The position numbers and the translations under genes are program-made. Below, piece after piece: positions 34,785 through 44,558 of a stretch of DNA of 64,000 nt. The stretch covers positions 20,107 through 84,106 of the forward strand of contig JAHECO010000016.1 of assembly GCA_024641705.1 (NCBI GenBank). The letters are read 5' to 3'. Position 1 is the first letter of the stretch, and every line of letters starts with the position of its first letter. The DNA is from Candidatus Kryptoniota bacterium (GTDB lineage Bacteria; Bacteroidota; Ignavibacteria; Kryptoniales; JAKASW01). The notes under the pieces are model-generated. The model was not told where the DNA came from and did no database searches. It saw only the letters and a program-made list of their open reading frames with translations.

Positions 34785-37205
34785 GTGCACAAATTGATAA
34801 TACCCGCCACAAAACCTATATTTTCATTTGTGAGAAGAAGCGGAAAGATCATCAAGTATACGGCGATCACGGTCGGGATTGTCATCCTGGTGGCCATAAT
34901 TTTCTCGAAAGTGATTTTCTCCAGCGACAGGCTGACGGCGCTTGTCCTGCCCAAGATAAGCCAGCTGTTGAACCGCGATGTATCGGCCGAACAGGTCGAG
35001 CTCTCATTCTTCCCCACGATCGGCATCAAGATCACGGGCCTCAGGGTTTCAAACCCCTCGTACACCAAGTTTGACAGCCCTTACCTCCTGGATGCCCGGT
35101 CAGTGGTTATAGACGCCAAGATTCTTCCGCTGCTCAAGAACAGGCTTGTGATAAACAACGTTATATTCTACTCCCCCACATTTTACATCGAGCAGAATTC
35201 GAGAGGGAGGATGAACACTTACAGACTGCTGAATGAGTCTTTCTATCGCGACCGAGGGAATGTGAGAGGGTCGCTGTCGAGTCTTCTCCTTTCGAATTTC
35301 GAGGTAGTGAACGGAAACATCATCTGGTACGATAATCCTTCGGGCATTTCCACGAAGTTCCTGGGCGTGGACTTCTCATCCAGAATAAAGACGGTGGTGG
35401 AAGAAGATAAACTACTCCTGAACTCGCAGCTGGCTGTGGGTCGGTTCGAATTCTGGAAAGGCAACTCCGACATCTTCAACGGGAACAATATCGACCTGTC
35501 CGCCAAGCTGGATTACGACAAACGGCACGACCTCGTTCAGATACAATCTGATGAAGCGTCGCTGTTCGGGATCAAGTTGAGAACGTCAATCGCCTTCTCG
35601 TTCTATCCCTCCCCTACCGTTTCCGTCTACACTGTGAACGTAGACTCATCGGCAGCAGGCCTCTACAACCTGATGCCTGCGTTCCTGCAGGATGTCATTA
35701 TACCGAAAAGCATCAGAGGCCGCCTCGGACTTGAGTTCCATCTTGTCAAGCGACCGTCGACTGCCGATGTAAGGTTCCTCGTCAGCCTAAAGGAGTTCCG
35801 GGCAGCGCTACGGTCGGGGGATTCGCTGACGGTGCGAGACCTGACAGGCAGATATATGGTGAAGAATGATTCCTCCGCCTTTTCGCTCTCCGTTCCGCGC
35901 GTGGCGCTCGGAGAGAATTCTGCATCCATGGTGTTCAATGTAAGTCCCCCGAAGACGGCAGCCGCAAGCTTCACCGCCGACATAGACTTGAAACGACTTG
36001 CCCGCAACCTTAACGTACCGGATGTCGACAGGTTTTCCGGATCGATAAGGGCAAAGTACAGATTCAAATACGACGCGGCAGCTAAGAAAGTCAATGCAGA
36101 CGGGCTCATAACTTTCGCCGACGCTCTGGTTCAGCTGCCGATAGGCATCGATACGCTTTACACCGGCGAATGCGACGGGAGTATAAGCCTGCGGAACAAC
36201 AGGGCTACGTTCAACAAGCTCCTCCTCAGACTTGGAGCCAGCGACGCGGTGCTCACAGGTAGCCTGACCGATTATCAGACGGCCTTCCTCGGAAGTAAAA
36301 CATCGGTGCCGGTGCTGAAACTGAGGGCGGTGTCGCGAAAATTCAGCACCATAGGACTTCTGCCTCATATGAACCTTAACGTAGGCAGACCCCTGCTTGC
36401 GTGGCTCCCCACGGCCAACGTCTCGCTCGACTTCAGCGCGGGAAGATTTGTAATGCCCAGCGACTCCCTTACAAAAGTCAAGGCGAATCTGCAGCTGCTC
36501 GACTATTTCGTGAAACTCAGGAGGCTGAGCTATTCTTCTCCGATCGGAGAGTTTACGGTAAGCGGCTGGACGGACTACAGCCAGGAGAGCAAGACAACGT
36601 TCAGCGTAAGAGCAAACGTAGTCACCACAAACTTCGGCAGACTTGTACAAAAGTACCTCGGCAGGAGTGAAATAACCGGAGGCAGCGGAAGTGGGACTTT
36701 GACGCTCAACGGCGTATATGACGATTCCGGAAAAGTCGACCTCGCAAGCCTTGGTGGCCGGGGGCGTCTCAACCTCTCCAATGTCACATTGAGAAACTAT
36801 TCTGTCCTGACGAAGTTGTACGCCTTCCTCGGGGCGAGAGGAAGGGACTTTGCAAGATTCAGGGATGCCGGCTTCGCGATCGACATAACGGACGGGAGAG
36901 TGTACTTCAACAGGTTGGTGGCTTATGGAAACCCGTTCGACTTCAGGCTCGACGGCTGGCACGGGTTCGACGGTACCCTGGACTACAAGCTCGCACTGAA
37001 AGTGTATCCCCCGCTGAGCAACGAGATGGTTTCGTACCTCGGAAGATCGTACCCGGATCTTAACATCGGTCCCGATAACACGCTGAAGCTCGGCGTTGTT
37101 GCAGGCGGAACGACGAACGATGCCCGGTTCACGATAGTTTCATTCAACGGTGCGATTGCCGCGGCCAGGACATCTATCTCAGACGCAATCCTGGCCTCGA
37201 AGTGA
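34785..37205 (+). CDS. AsmA-like envelope protein
   Basis: 806 residues starting at GTG 34785. A single N-terminal transmembrane helix (YTAITVGIVILVAIIF) is followed by the AsmA N-terminal domain (LNRDVSAEQVELSFFPTIGI, then KITGLRVSNPSY) and a long beta-rich body. The C-terminal AsmA_2-type region (about 640-770) includes YSVLTKLYAFLGARGRDFAR and GYNPFD-like AYGNPFDFRLDGWHG. Members of this repeating-beta-groove superfamily (AsmA, TamB, YhdP) are thought to carry phospholipids between inner and outer membranes. The rsmA start overlaps its stop (GTGA). Confidence 0.85.
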   Translation: MHKLIIPATKPIFSFVRRSGKIIKYTAITVGIVILVAIIFSKVIFSSDRLTALVLPKISQLLNRDVSAEQVELSFFPTIGIKITGLRVSNPSYTKFDSPYLLDARSVVIDAKILPLLKNRLVINNVIFYSPTFYIEQNSRGRMNTYRLLNESFYRDRGNVRGSLSSLLLSNFEVVNGNIIWYDNPSGISTKFLGVDFSSRIKTVVEEDKLLLNSQLAVGRFEFWKGNSDIFNGNNIDLSAKLDYDKRHDLVQIQSDEASLFGIKLRTSIAFSFYPSPTVSVYTVNVDSSAAGLYNLMPAFLQDVIIPKSIRGRLGLEFHLVKRPSTADVRFLVSLKEFRAALRSGDSLTVRDLTGRYMVKNDSSAFSLSVPRVALGENSASMVFNVSPPKTAAASFTADIDLKRLARNLNVPDVDRFSGSIRAKYRFKYDAAAKKVNADGLITFADALVQLPIGIDTLYTGECDGSISLRNNRATFNKLLLRLGASDAVLTGSLTDYQTAFLGSKTSVPVLKLRAVSRKFSTIGLLPHMNLNVGRPLLAWLPTANVSLDFSAGRFVMPSDSLTKVKANLQLLDYFVKLRRLSYSSPIGEFTVSGWTDYSQESKTTFSVRANVVTTNFGRLVQKYLGRSEITGGSGSGTLTLNGVYDDSGKVDLASLGGRGRLNLSNVTLRNYSVLTKLYAFLGARGRDFARFRDAGFAIDITDGRVYFNRLVAYGNPFDFRLDGWHGFDGTLDYKLALKVYPPLSNEMVSYLGRSYPDLNIGPDNTLKLGVVAGGTTNDARFTIVSFNGAIAAARTSISDAILASK

Positions 37206-38038
37206 CGGGTAGACGAAAGGACCTCGCCAAGCGCGAGTATGCTTCCCGTGTTCCCGCCCCACACACGGCAAAGAGATCACTAGGTCAGAATTTTCTTGTC
37301 GACGAAAACATCTCCCGGAAGATAGTATCGGCCCTTCAGGTTGTACCGGGGGACCATGTTATCGAGATCGGACCCGGTAAAGGCGCACTGACAAGACTCC
37401 TTGCGAAGTCCGGCGCGCGAGTCACGGCCGTAGAGAAGGATTCGCGCCTGGCCGCAGATTTGCGGCAGTCGCTCGCCGGGTATTCAAACCTCGAAGTATT
37501 AGAGGGCGATTTCCTGGAATTTTCTTTCCCATCCTCACCCGCGAGATGCAAGGTCATCGGGAACATACCGTATAACCTGACCAGCAGGATCGTCTCGAGA
37601 CTCGTCGATGAAAGACAGAGGATTGAGTCTGCGGTCCTCATGATTCAGGATGAGGTCGCACGCAGGCTGGCTGCCTCTCCCGGCACGAAGGAGTACGGAG
37701 CGATCTCGATAAGGCTGCAGATCGTTTCAGACGTCGAGAAGCTGTTCATCGTCACCCCGCAATGTTTTCGTCCACGCCCGAAAGTCGATTCCCGCGTCGT
37801 GCGGTTCGTGTTCAAGACCAGAGAGCCGCTCGGGGATGAAGTCGGGTTTGTTCGCTTCGTCAAGGCTGCATTCGGGATGCGGAGAAAAATGTTCAGGCAT
37901 TTTGTGGTACACAGTTATGGAAAGCGGTTTGTCGACCTCCTGGAAGAAAAATATCGTACCGGCAGAGTCGAGACCTTCGATCCGACCGAGATCTATCGTA
38001 TATTCGCAATCCTGGAAAGCAATGCTCGAGATATCTAA
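37202..38038 (+). CDS. rsmA: 16S rRNA adenine-1518/1519 dimethyltransferase
   Basis: 278 residues. It dimethylates A1518 and A1519 in helix 45 of 16S rRNA (KsgA). Signature elements: RSLGQNFLVDENISRKIVSA, VIEIGPGKGALTRLLAK, VIGNIPYNLTSRIVSRLVD (the NIPY catalytic motif) and FRPRPKVDSRVVRF. The GTG start overlaps the AsmA-like stop by four bases, and the next gene starts inside its last codons. Loss of this enzyme gives kasugamycin resistance in other bacteria. Confidence 0.96.
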   Translation: MTGRRKDLAKREYASRVPAPHTAKRSLGQNFLVDENISRKIVSALQVVPGDHVIEIGPGKGALTRLLAKSGARVTAVEKDSRLAADLRQSLAGYSNLEVLEGDFLEFSFPSSPARCKVIGNIPYNLTSRIVSRLVDERQRIESAVLMIQDEVARRLAASPGTKEYGAISIRLQIVSDVEKLFIVTPQCFRPRPKVDSRVVRFVFKTREPLGDEVGFVRFVKAAFGMRRKMFRHFVVHSYGKRFVDLLEEKYRTGRVETFDPTEIYRIFAILESNARDI

Positions 38039-38981
38039 ACTAAAACCCCTTGACAGGCTGAACATCATCGGCTTGTCACTTATCTCTGTTGTAGCCGTTA
38101 TTTTTCACGAGAGGGTCGAATATTTTCTGTCGATTGTAGCCGCGAATGTCCTGGTTTCAATCGGAATACTCGTGCTGGCAAACGCCGGCGCTAAACGCCC
38201 TAATTCGGTCATTCGATTTCTTGCGCACTGGTATACTATGCCCCTGATATTCCTTACGTTCAAGGAATTGTATCTGATGGTTCATCCGATTAATCCTCAC
38301 GATCTGGATTTCATCCTCATCAAACTCGACCGCATGATTTTCGGGACCGATCCGACTGCACTACTCGACAAAATCGCTACGCCCGGTCTGACGGAGTTCC
38401 TCCAGATATGCTACGGCAGTTTCTACCTACTCTGGTTCATCCTCGGGATCGACCTGCTAAGGCACCATAACGAAGAGGGCTTCTTCTTCTTCCTCTTCCT
38501 GTTGATGTACGGCTTCTACACCTCGTACGCAGGGTACCTTCTTGTTCCGGCGATCGGCCCGAGATTCACACTCTACGATTTCGCGCACCTCGACAAAGAC
38601 CTGCCGGGCCTATTCCTGACGCCCATCCTCAGGGGGATCATAAACTCCGGCGAGTCAATAACGAACGTCGCCAAGGCTGCGATGGTAGCACAGCGGGACT
38701 GTTTCCCCAGCGGCCACACCGAAATGACGCTGATAACCATTGCAGCCGCAATCCGATACAGGGCAAAGTCTGCGATGGTCATCGTCCCGCTGGGCAGCGG
38801 GCTCATATTCGCAACGGTTTACATGAGGTACCACTACGGCATCGACGTAATCGCGGGGGCGATCGTCGGGATAGTGGTATTGGCAAGCGGCAGGTGGCTC
38901 GAAACGAAGCTCGGCGGCAGCCGCGCATTAGGACTGGCAGACCGGCCCGAGTCCTACCACTCTACGTCACCCAGAAAATAA
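38022..38981 (+). CDS. PAP2-superfamily membrane phosphatase or phosphotransferase
   Basis: 319 residues from the ATG at 38022 (GGAAAG just upstream), overlapping the rsmA end by 17 bases. A longer frame that begins inside rsmA is not the gene. Six or more membrane helices. The PAP2 motifs are split as usual: CFPSGHTEMTLI (catalytic His) and YMRYHYGIDVIAGAIVG (second His-Asp). The layout resembles the Aur1/Ipt1-like PAP2_3 group, whose members act on inositol- or other lipid phosphates. The substrate could be undecaprenyl diphosphate, phosphatidic acid, or an inositol lipid; the sequence does not decide. Confidence 0.85.
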   Translation: MLEISKLKPLDRLNIIGLSLISVVAVIFHERVEYFLSIVAANVLVSIGILVLANAGAKRPNSVIRFLAHWYTMPLIFLTFKELYLMVHPINPHDLDFILIKLDRMIFGTDPTALLDKIATPGLTEFLQICYGSFYLLWFILGIDLLRHHNEEGFFFFLFLLMYGFYTSYAGYLLVPAIGPRFTLYDFAHLDKDLPGLFLTPILRGIINSGESITNVAKAAMVAQRDCFPSGHTEMTLITIAAAIRYRAKSAMVIVPLGSGLIFATVYMRYHYGIDVIAGAIVGIVVLASGRWLETKLGGSRALGLADRPESYHSTSPRK

Positions 38982-39013
38982 TACTGCCGAAGCCCTATAG
39001 CTCCGGCAGTATT
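38980..39013 (-). terminator. terminator hairpin between convergent PAP2 and enolase genes
   Basis: ATACTGCCG and CGGCAGTAT pair across a loop of about 14 bases. On the minus strand it is followed by TATTTTC, so it can end the enolase transcript; on the plus strand no T-run follows, though the hairpin overlaps the last bases of the PAP2 gene. Confidence 0.6.
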
Positions 39014-39034
39014 CCTGGAACAAGGACGGGGAGG

Positions 39035-40315
39035 TCAGGCGTTCCTAAAAGCCTTCTTCCCTGCAAACTGGGATGCCCTGCCAAGCCTTCTTTCAATTCT
39101 GATGAGCTGGTTGAACTTCTCGACGCGCTCTCCTCGGGAGGCGCTGCCGGTCTTCAAAAGCCCGGCGCTTACAGCGACGGTGAGATCGGCGATGATGGTA
39201 TCCACGGTCTCGCCGCTCCTGTGCGATACGAAAGCACCGTACCCGTTGCGATAGGCGAGTTCGATGGTCTCGAGGGTCTCCGTCACGGTACCGATCTGGT
39301 TTAGCTTAATCAGGATCGAATTGCCGATCTTCTTATCGATCGCCTTTGCCAGTATAGATTTGTTCGTGCAGAAAATATCGTCACCGACGAGCTCGATCTT
39401 CGAACCGAGAGTCTTCGTCAGGTTCGCCCAGCCTTCCCAGTCGTTTTCGGCAAGGCCGTCTTCGAGCGAAAGGATCGGATATTGCTTCACCCATTTTTCC
39501 CAGAGCTTGATCATGTCGTCGCTGGTCTTCTTTTCCTTCGAACTCTTGAAGAAGAGATACTTCCCGTTGTCCCACATCTCGCTGGTCGCCGGGTCGAGAC
39601 AAATTCCAACGTCGTGTCCCGGCTTGTAGCCTGCTTTTGTGATAGCTTCGAGAATTACTTCGATCGCGTCTTCGTTCGTTTTCAGATCCGGCGCAAAGCC
39701 ACCCTCGTCGCCTACGCCTGTGCTGAGGCCCTTCGCCTTGAGGACCGACTTAAGACTGTGGAACACCTCGGCGCCCATCCTTATCGATTCGGCAAACGAA
39801 GGTGCATTGAAGGGTGCTATCATGAATTCCTGGAAATCGACGGTATTGTCCGCATGTTTCCCGCCGTTAATGATGTTCATGCACGGCACCGGGAGGAGGT
39901 TCGCGTTGACACCGCCAAGGAACTGGTACAGAGGAACGCCCGCGGTCGCGGCGCATGCGCGTACGTAGGCCATCGACACACCCAGGATAGCATTCGCACC
40001 CAGAGCCGACTTGTTCGGCGTGCCGTCCAGCTCGATCATGAAATAATCGAGTTCTTTCTGTGAGCTGAAATCTCTCTTCAATACTTCGGGCGCAATCTTC
40101 CTTATGACGTTGTCGACCGCCTTCTTGACACCTTTTCCCCCGTAACGTTTCTTGTCTCCGTCGCGGAGTTCGGTGGCCTCCTTCTCGCCCGTTGAAGCGC
40201 CGCTCGGAACCATAGCTCTAGCCTGTGTCCCGTCTTCCAGCATAAGATCCACTTCTACAGTCGGATTACCTCTTGAATCAAGAATTTCGAGAGCCTCTAA
40301 AGATCTAATTTTCAT
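39035..40315 (-). CDS. eno: enolase
   Basis: 426 residues from the ATG at 40315, with GGAG seven bases upstream; the longer frame from 40348 is not used. It converts 2-phosphoglycerate to phosphoenolpyruvate. Motifs: [48 protein letters not shown], metal ligand segments [11 protein letters not shown] and [10 protein letters not shown], catalytic Lys in [16 protein letters not shown], and [15 protein letters not shown]. Monocistronic, as far as can be seen. Confidence 0.98.
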   Translation of the reverse strand: MKIRSLEALEILDSRGNPTVEVDLMLEDGTQARAMVPSGASTGEKEATELRDGDKKRYGGKGVKKAVDNVIRKIAPEVLKRDFSSQKELDYFMIELDGTPNKSALGANAILGVSMAYVRACAATAGVPLYQFLGGVNANLLPVPCMNIINGGKHADNTVDFQEFMIAPFNAPSFAESIRMGAEVFHSLKSVLKAKGLSTGVGDEGGFAPDLKTNEDAIEVILEAITKAGYKPGHDVGICLDPATSEMWDNGKYLFFKSSKEKKTSDDMIKLWEKWVKQYPILSLEDGLAENDWEGWANLTKTLGSKIELVGDDIFCTNKSILAKAIDKKIGNSILIKLNQIGTVTETLETIELAYRNGYGAFVSHRSGETVDTIIADLTVAVSAGLLKTGSASRGERVEKFNQLIRIERRLGRASQFAGKKAFRNA

Positions 40316-40409
40316 TTTCTGTCTCCATGTTTGAAATAATTCATTCAAAAATTACGAACGAAGATCCTCGCATACAATCTTTTGCGCGACGCGATCATGG
40401 CGGCGCAGA

Positions 40410-42992
40410 TTATTGGTAAGACGATATTGTCGGTATCTCCACCCCTACCCTGAAGTAGAACATCCAGGGAGTAGACAGCGTCTGAAGCCGCGCGCCCCTG
40501 CCTGGATAGAATGCCTTGCCGGCGCTAACCTCCAGCGGACCAATGGGGGTATCGAATCCGAGCGACATCCCTATTCCCTGCTTCAGCGTCTTCAGGACAA
40601 TGTTTTCCTGCTGCGCCCACACGTCACCCAGGTCGAACTCCCCGGAAAGGTATGTGTCGAAGAAAATCTTCACCGGAAGTTTAACGCGCAACTCCGCGCT
40701 TGCCAGAAATATCTGTCTTCCCCGCAGCGCATCTTCCATCAGACCATAAAACAAATCCTGTCCCCCCAGGCTGAACTGGCGCGTGATCGGAAGCGAGTTG
40801 TCGCCGAAACCAAATATATAGTGCTGCTTCAGGGTAAAATTCGAGAAGGCCGTCTGGTAGGTTTCGTAGTCAAAATAGATTCTCGAGAACGACATTTCGC
40901 TGTTGAGACCTTTCAACGAAGTCTCGAAGAAAACGTTGCTGAGGATGCCTGTTTTAGGAAAGGCGGATTTGTCTCTCGTGTCTACGAACGACCCGAGCCT
41001 CAAATCCACCAGCCTGGAAGAAAAGGCTCCGACATAATTCTCCAGCGACCTGATTTTGTCCCAGCCGTAGTCGAGTGTGGCACTAACAGTGCCGAAGCGT
41101 CTTATCTGACTCCCGATTGAAAGCTGAAAGCCCGAACGTATGATCCTGTATTCCCCGACCGATGCCAGGTTCCAGGCTGCGGGTTTAGCCGGATCAGGCT
41201 GGTCTACGTAATAGCGCAGATCCCTGAAGCCCGTAAATGCATGGAAGTCATACGTGAGGTCGGTGTTTAGAATTCGTGTGGTGCCGAAGAACATCTCACC
41301 CAGTCTGTCCCTCACACCTCCGGAGAATGAGAAGCCGGCTCTTGTCCCCGTGCCGAATAGGTCGTCATCGGACAAAGAGGCGAAGATCTGGCCGTTCCGT
41401 TCGTTGTCTGCTTTCAGCCCGAAGCGCAGCAGCCTGGAACTCTTCTCGGCAACGTCGATCGTAAGAGAGGTGGCGGGGTCGAAGTGGGTCCATAGAAGCA
41501 CCTGGCTGAAGAGATTGGTGCTGTAGATGTTGTTGAGCCCCTGGATAGCCCTGCTCGTGGTAAAAATGTCGTCAGGGCCGAGAGGAAATTCGCGCTTAAT
41601 GAGGAACGGCTTGGCGACCACATTTCCCCGTAGAGACACCATCGCGATCTCTCCTTCGTCGATCGTGATGTCGAGCGCGGAATTGACGGAATCATAAACG
41701 ACGCTCCTTAGACGCGCCATGCCGAGGTCGTTCCTGCGGTAAATCCACACCAGCTTTTCACACGCCCGGTTTATCTGGGCCGGCGTGACGTAGTGTCCGA
41801 GAAGATCGTCGAACGGTCTTATCAGCACGGAGTCAGGCATCCTGAATGCCCCATAGAACCTGACCCTTGACATCAGGAGCAGAGAGCCTGCGTCATATGG
41901 AGGGAGACCCTGGAGGATGTCATCGGTCTGCAAGTGCACGCCCCCCGTAATGTTCGGCGCACCGCCCGGCATACCTCCCTTTTTCATCGATATCTGCAAG
42001 CGACTTCTGTAAAGCGAATCTATCTTCCCGACCTCGCCTTCGGCGGCCAGCTTTCCCTGCCGGATAAGTGAATCGAGATCGGTAAAATCAGACGCAAGAT
42101 GGTCACCGAGGTTTGGGGTGATCACGACATCTGCCCTCTCCAGTTGCAGTCTCGTCGACAACTGCATCATTATGCTGGTCATCTGGTCGAGGGCATCCCA
42201 GGGGGAATCGATGTTGGTCTCCGACCGCAGTGGGCTCGTCGTGTTTACCGCAATGACTATGTCCGCTCCCATGCTGCGGGCTACGTCAACAGGGATATTG
42301 GATACGAGACCGCCGTCCACGAGCTGCAGCGAATCGGCACGAACAGGAGTAAACACGACCGGAACGGTTGAGCTAGCTCTCATGGCCTGAGCAAGATCGC
42401 CCGCAGATATCACGACGCGTTTCCCAGAGACCATGTCCGTAGCGACGGAGCGGAAAGGGATTTTCAAGTCGTCGAACGAACTGACCACGCGATAAGGAGC
42501 GTTGAGGACGAGGCGGGTCAGCAAAGTAGTCAGCCGCTGGCCGTTTGCCAGTGCAGTGGGCAGAATCGGCTCGAATCCGTTAAGCCTGATAACCAGGAAG
42601 CTCTGCTCTTCATCCTGCTTTTGCTGGAGGAAAAGATCACTGCGGCTTACCGCGTCGGAGAGCGCCAACAGCTGGTTCCAATCCTGCGCCAACGCTATGG
42701 AGTCCAGCTCATGCGGAGAATAGCCGGACGCAAACAAGCCGCCGATGATGCTTCCCATGCTTGTTCCGACGACCATATTCACCGGTATATGGGCGGCCTC
42801 AAGCGCTTGGAGAACGCCTATCTGCGAGATTCCTCGCGAGCCGCCGCCGGAAAGCACGAGAGCTACCCTCGGCCGGCTTTCCTCCACGTAAGGGAAGAAC
42901 CTGCCGGCTATCCGGTAAGTCTGCCCCTGTGCCTGCAAGGCACTTAACGACAACGTGAGTGTCAGGAATATCGCTTTTCTGAATATGTTCAT
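40410..42992 (-). CDS. patatin-Omp85 fusion (PlpD-like, type Vd autotransporter)
   Basis: 860 residues from the ATG at 42992, which opens a signal peptide (MNIFRKAIFLTLTLSLSALQ); a longer frame from 43106 is unlikely. The patatin domain (about 38-285) shows the oxyanion loop VLSGGGSRGISQIG, the nucleophile VVGTSMGSIIGGLF, and the dyad aspartate in LVDGGLVSNIP. A POTRA-like domain (about 440-510, SLRGNVVAKPFLIKREFPLG) and a C-terminal Omp85-type barrel (to FYFRVGVEIPTISSYQ) follow. This is the layout of PlpD, a lipase displayed or released through its own barrel. Substrate phospholipids are inferred from the family. Confidence 0.9.
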   Translation of the reverse strand: MNIFRKAIFLTLTLSLSALQAQGQTYRIAGRFFPYVEESRPRVALVLSGGGSRGISQIGVLQALEAAHIPVNMVVGTSMGSIIGGLFASGYSPHELDSIALAQDWNQLLALSDAVSRSDLFLQQKQDEEQSFLVIRLNGFEPILPTALANGQRLTTLLTRLVLNAPYRVVSSFDDLKIPFRSVATDMVSGKRVVISAGDLAQAMRASSTVPVVFTPVRADSLQLVDGGLVSNIPVDVARSMGADIVIAVNTTSPLRSETNIDSPWDALDQMTSIMMQLSTRLQLERADVVITPNLGDHLASDFTDLDSLIRQGKLAAEGEVGKIDSLYRSRLQISMKKGGMPGGAPNITGGVHLQTDDILQGLPPYDAGSLLLMSRVRFYGAFRMPDSVLIRPFDDLLGHYVTPAQINRACEKLVWIYRRNDLGMARLRSVVYDSVNSALDITIDEGEIAMVSLRGNVVAKPFLIKREFPLGPDDIFTTSRAIQGLNNIYSTNLFSQVLLWTHFDPATSLTIDVAEKSSRLLRFGLKADNERNGQIFASLSDDDLFGTGTRAGFSFSGGVRDRLGEMFFGTTRILNTDLTYDFHAFTGFRDLRYYVDQPDPAKPAAWNLASVGEYRIIRSGFQLSIGSQIRRFGTVSATLDYGWDKIRSLENYVGAFSSRLVDLRLGSFVDTRDKSAFPKTGILSNVFFETSLKGLNSEMSFSRIYFDYETYQTAFSNFTLKQHYIFGFGDNSLPITRQFSLGGQDLFYGLMEDALRGRQIFLASAELRVKLPVKIFFDTYLSGEFDLGDVWAQQENIVLKTLKQGIGMSLGFDTPIGPLEVSAGKAFYPGRGARLQTLSTPWMFYFRVGVEIPTISSYQ

Positions 42993-43281
42993 GAAAACTT
43001 TCAGGTAACCGGCTATGCAGTTTGAAATTGTATGAGAAATATAGCAAACGAGGGCGATTATCCGAAGAGGCTTCACAAACCGGCGATGTGCCGGCGTCTC
43101 AGGCATTTATTCCCGAACACCTGGAACATCCAGACCGGTGACTCTTTCCGAAAGCATGTGACAGCGTTCCGGTGGAAGTTTCAAGGCGTAGCGTGCTTCG
43201 TATAATTCAATTGGCAACGAACGATGCGTCGGGAACCGTCCCACAGCCCCCAAATCCAGCGTCCCCCGTAGATATTGATCT

Positions 43282-43549
43282 CTAGCTCACAAGAGCTTCG
43301 AAAACAATGTAGCCCACAACCAGAAGGAGCACTATGAATGCTACCCAGAACGCGCGGTCCTTCAGGACCTTCACCTTCTTTCTCGACGTGGCGAACAAAC
43401 CGACAACCACAAAGACTGCTGCGTTGCAGTTTGCACATCTCTTGACTCTAATAATCCCCAGCGCCTTCAGGAAAGATTCTATAAAGGAAGAAGGGTAATC
43501 AGACTGCAGCTTGGAAACAAGCAAGGCAGTCCGGACATCTCTTAGTCAT
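43282..43549 (-). pseudogene. small zinc-ribbon plus transmembrane protein, frame interrupted
   Basis: An ATG at 43549 begins MTKRCPDC, then that frame stops within nine codons. A one-base change of frame near 43525 continues as LLVSKLQSDYPSSFIESFLK, then ALGIIRVKRCANCNA, a basic stretch, and a final transmembrane helix (FWVAFIVLLLVVGYIVFEAL). Joined, this gives a ribbon with two CxxC pairs about 30 residues apart, like the small CPxC...RPYRCxxC proteins common in bacteria. Either the gene carries a one-base indel, or the assembly does. A TTG at 43524 could start a shorter product lacking the first CxxC. Confidence 0.5.
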
Positions 43550-43756
43550 CTTGAATTCCCTCGTACTACACGTTCGCGGATCCGGCTTCCCCTCACAGAC
43601 GGATTCAATTGCAAACCGTTCATACCTGTTTAATTCTTAATCGGTGCGTTGACTTTACGCCCCCTGTCCTTAACCCTTTTCAAGCGACGGTCGTGCGTGC
43701 CGCCACATCTTGTTTCAGATCCGGTCGTTCCCATCCTTCCTGACGCACGGCCGGAG

Positions 43757-43830
43757 TGGGCACGGTGGGACTCGAACCCACAACCTCTGGCTCCGGAGGC
43801 CAACGCTCTATCCAATTGAGCTACGTGCCC
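43757..43830 (-). tRNA. tRNA-Arg (anticodon CCG)
   Basis: The minus strand folds as a full cloverleaf: acceptor GGGCACG with CGTGCCC, D-arm AGCTCAATTGGATAGAGC, anticodon loop CTCCGGA with CCG at 34-36, and T-arm with GGTTCGAGTCC. Discriminator is A; CCA is not encoded. It reads CGG codons. It lies between lolD and the zinc-ribbon gene in an otherwise empty 320-base stretch (43550-43874), in which I see no attachment site or integrase. Confidence 0.97.
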
Positions 43831-43874
43831 TTTTGAAATTATAACCATTTAACCTGCGAGTTTCAATTCAATTT

Positions 43875-44552
43875 TTAGTTCACAAGTACGCCGTCTTGAA
43901 TTTTCAGCACGCGGTCCGCGAGACCGGTCAGGTGATCGTTGTGAGTCGCGATCAGAAATGTCGTGCGATGATTTCGGCACAGATCGAGCAGAAGACGGTG
44001 CAGCGCTTCGGCGTTGGTCGAGTCTAGGTTCCCGGACGGCTCGTCGGCCAGGATTACTTTCGGGTTGTTTATCAGGGCCCTGGCAACGGCCACCCGTTGC
44101 TGTTCGCCGCCGCTTAATTCTGAGGGACGGTGCTCGGCGCGATCGCTGAGACCGACCTCGGCAAGGAGATCCATCGCCCGCCCTCTTGTCTCCGGCAGCC
44201 TCAACCCCGTAATGAGTGACGGCATCGCGACGTTTTCAGCCGCGGTGAACTCAGGCAGGAGGTGGTGAAATTGAAAGACGAATCCTATCTGCTGATTCCT
44301 GAATTTCGCAATCCCTTCATCGCTGAGACCGAACACGTCTTGCCCGTCGTAAAGGACGTTGCCGGCAGTGGGCTTATCGAGAGTCCCCACGATGTGCAGG
44401 AGAGTGCTCTTGCCCGCCCCGGAAGCCCCTATTATGGCGATTATCTCACCTTCGTCAATGGAGAAGTCTATTCCCCTGAGCACTTTCAGTTCGCTGTCGC
44501 CGACAAAGTAACTTTTCCTGATGCCAGAAACTTCGATGATCTTCTTCGACAA
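43875..44552 (-). CDS. lolD: ABC transporter ATP-binding protein, LolD type
   Basis: 225 residues starting at TTG 44552, with GAGG just before it. Walker A IIGASGAGKSTLLHIVGTLD, signature motif RPSELSGGEQQRVAVARAL, Walker B VILADEPSGNLDS, and switch His in LIATHNDHL are intact. The domain order and the two permease genes immediately upstream point to LolD, which powers release of mature lipoproteins from the inner membrane. MacB-like export is an alternative, but the permeases lack a MacB-size periplasmic domain and the pair matches LolC/LolE length. Confidence 0.9.
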   Translation of the reverse strand: MSKKIIEVSGIRKSYFVGDSELKVLRGIDFSIDEGEIIAIIGASGAGKSTLLHIVGTLDKPTAGNVLYDGQDVFGLSDEGIAKFRNQQIGFVFQFHHLLPEFTAAENVAMPSLITGLRLPETRGRAMDLLAEVGLSDRAEHRPSELSGGEQQRVAVARALINNPKVILADEPSGNLDSTNAEALHRLLLDLCRNHRTTFLIATHNDHLTGLADRVLKIQDGVLVN

Positions 44553-44558
44553 ATTTCC

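Noticed and set aside
35808..36962. A 384-residue open frame on the minus strand
   Set aside because: It is antisense to the AsmA-like gene and shows no signal peptide, domain or ribosome-binding site.
37836..38021. Upstream extension of the PAP2 gene
   Set aside because: It overlaps rsmA in another frame; the ATG at 38022 has its own Shine-Dalgarno and starts the conserved part.
43757..43830. tRNA-Arg as an integration site for a mobile element
   Set aside because: No integrase, direct repeat of the tRNA 3' end, or foreign-looking gene block lies on either side.
43630..43848. A 72-residue reading frame (with VAQLDRALASGARGCGFESH) on the minus strand
   Set aside because: It is the translation of the tRNA-Arg gene and its flanks, a well-known false protein in annotations.
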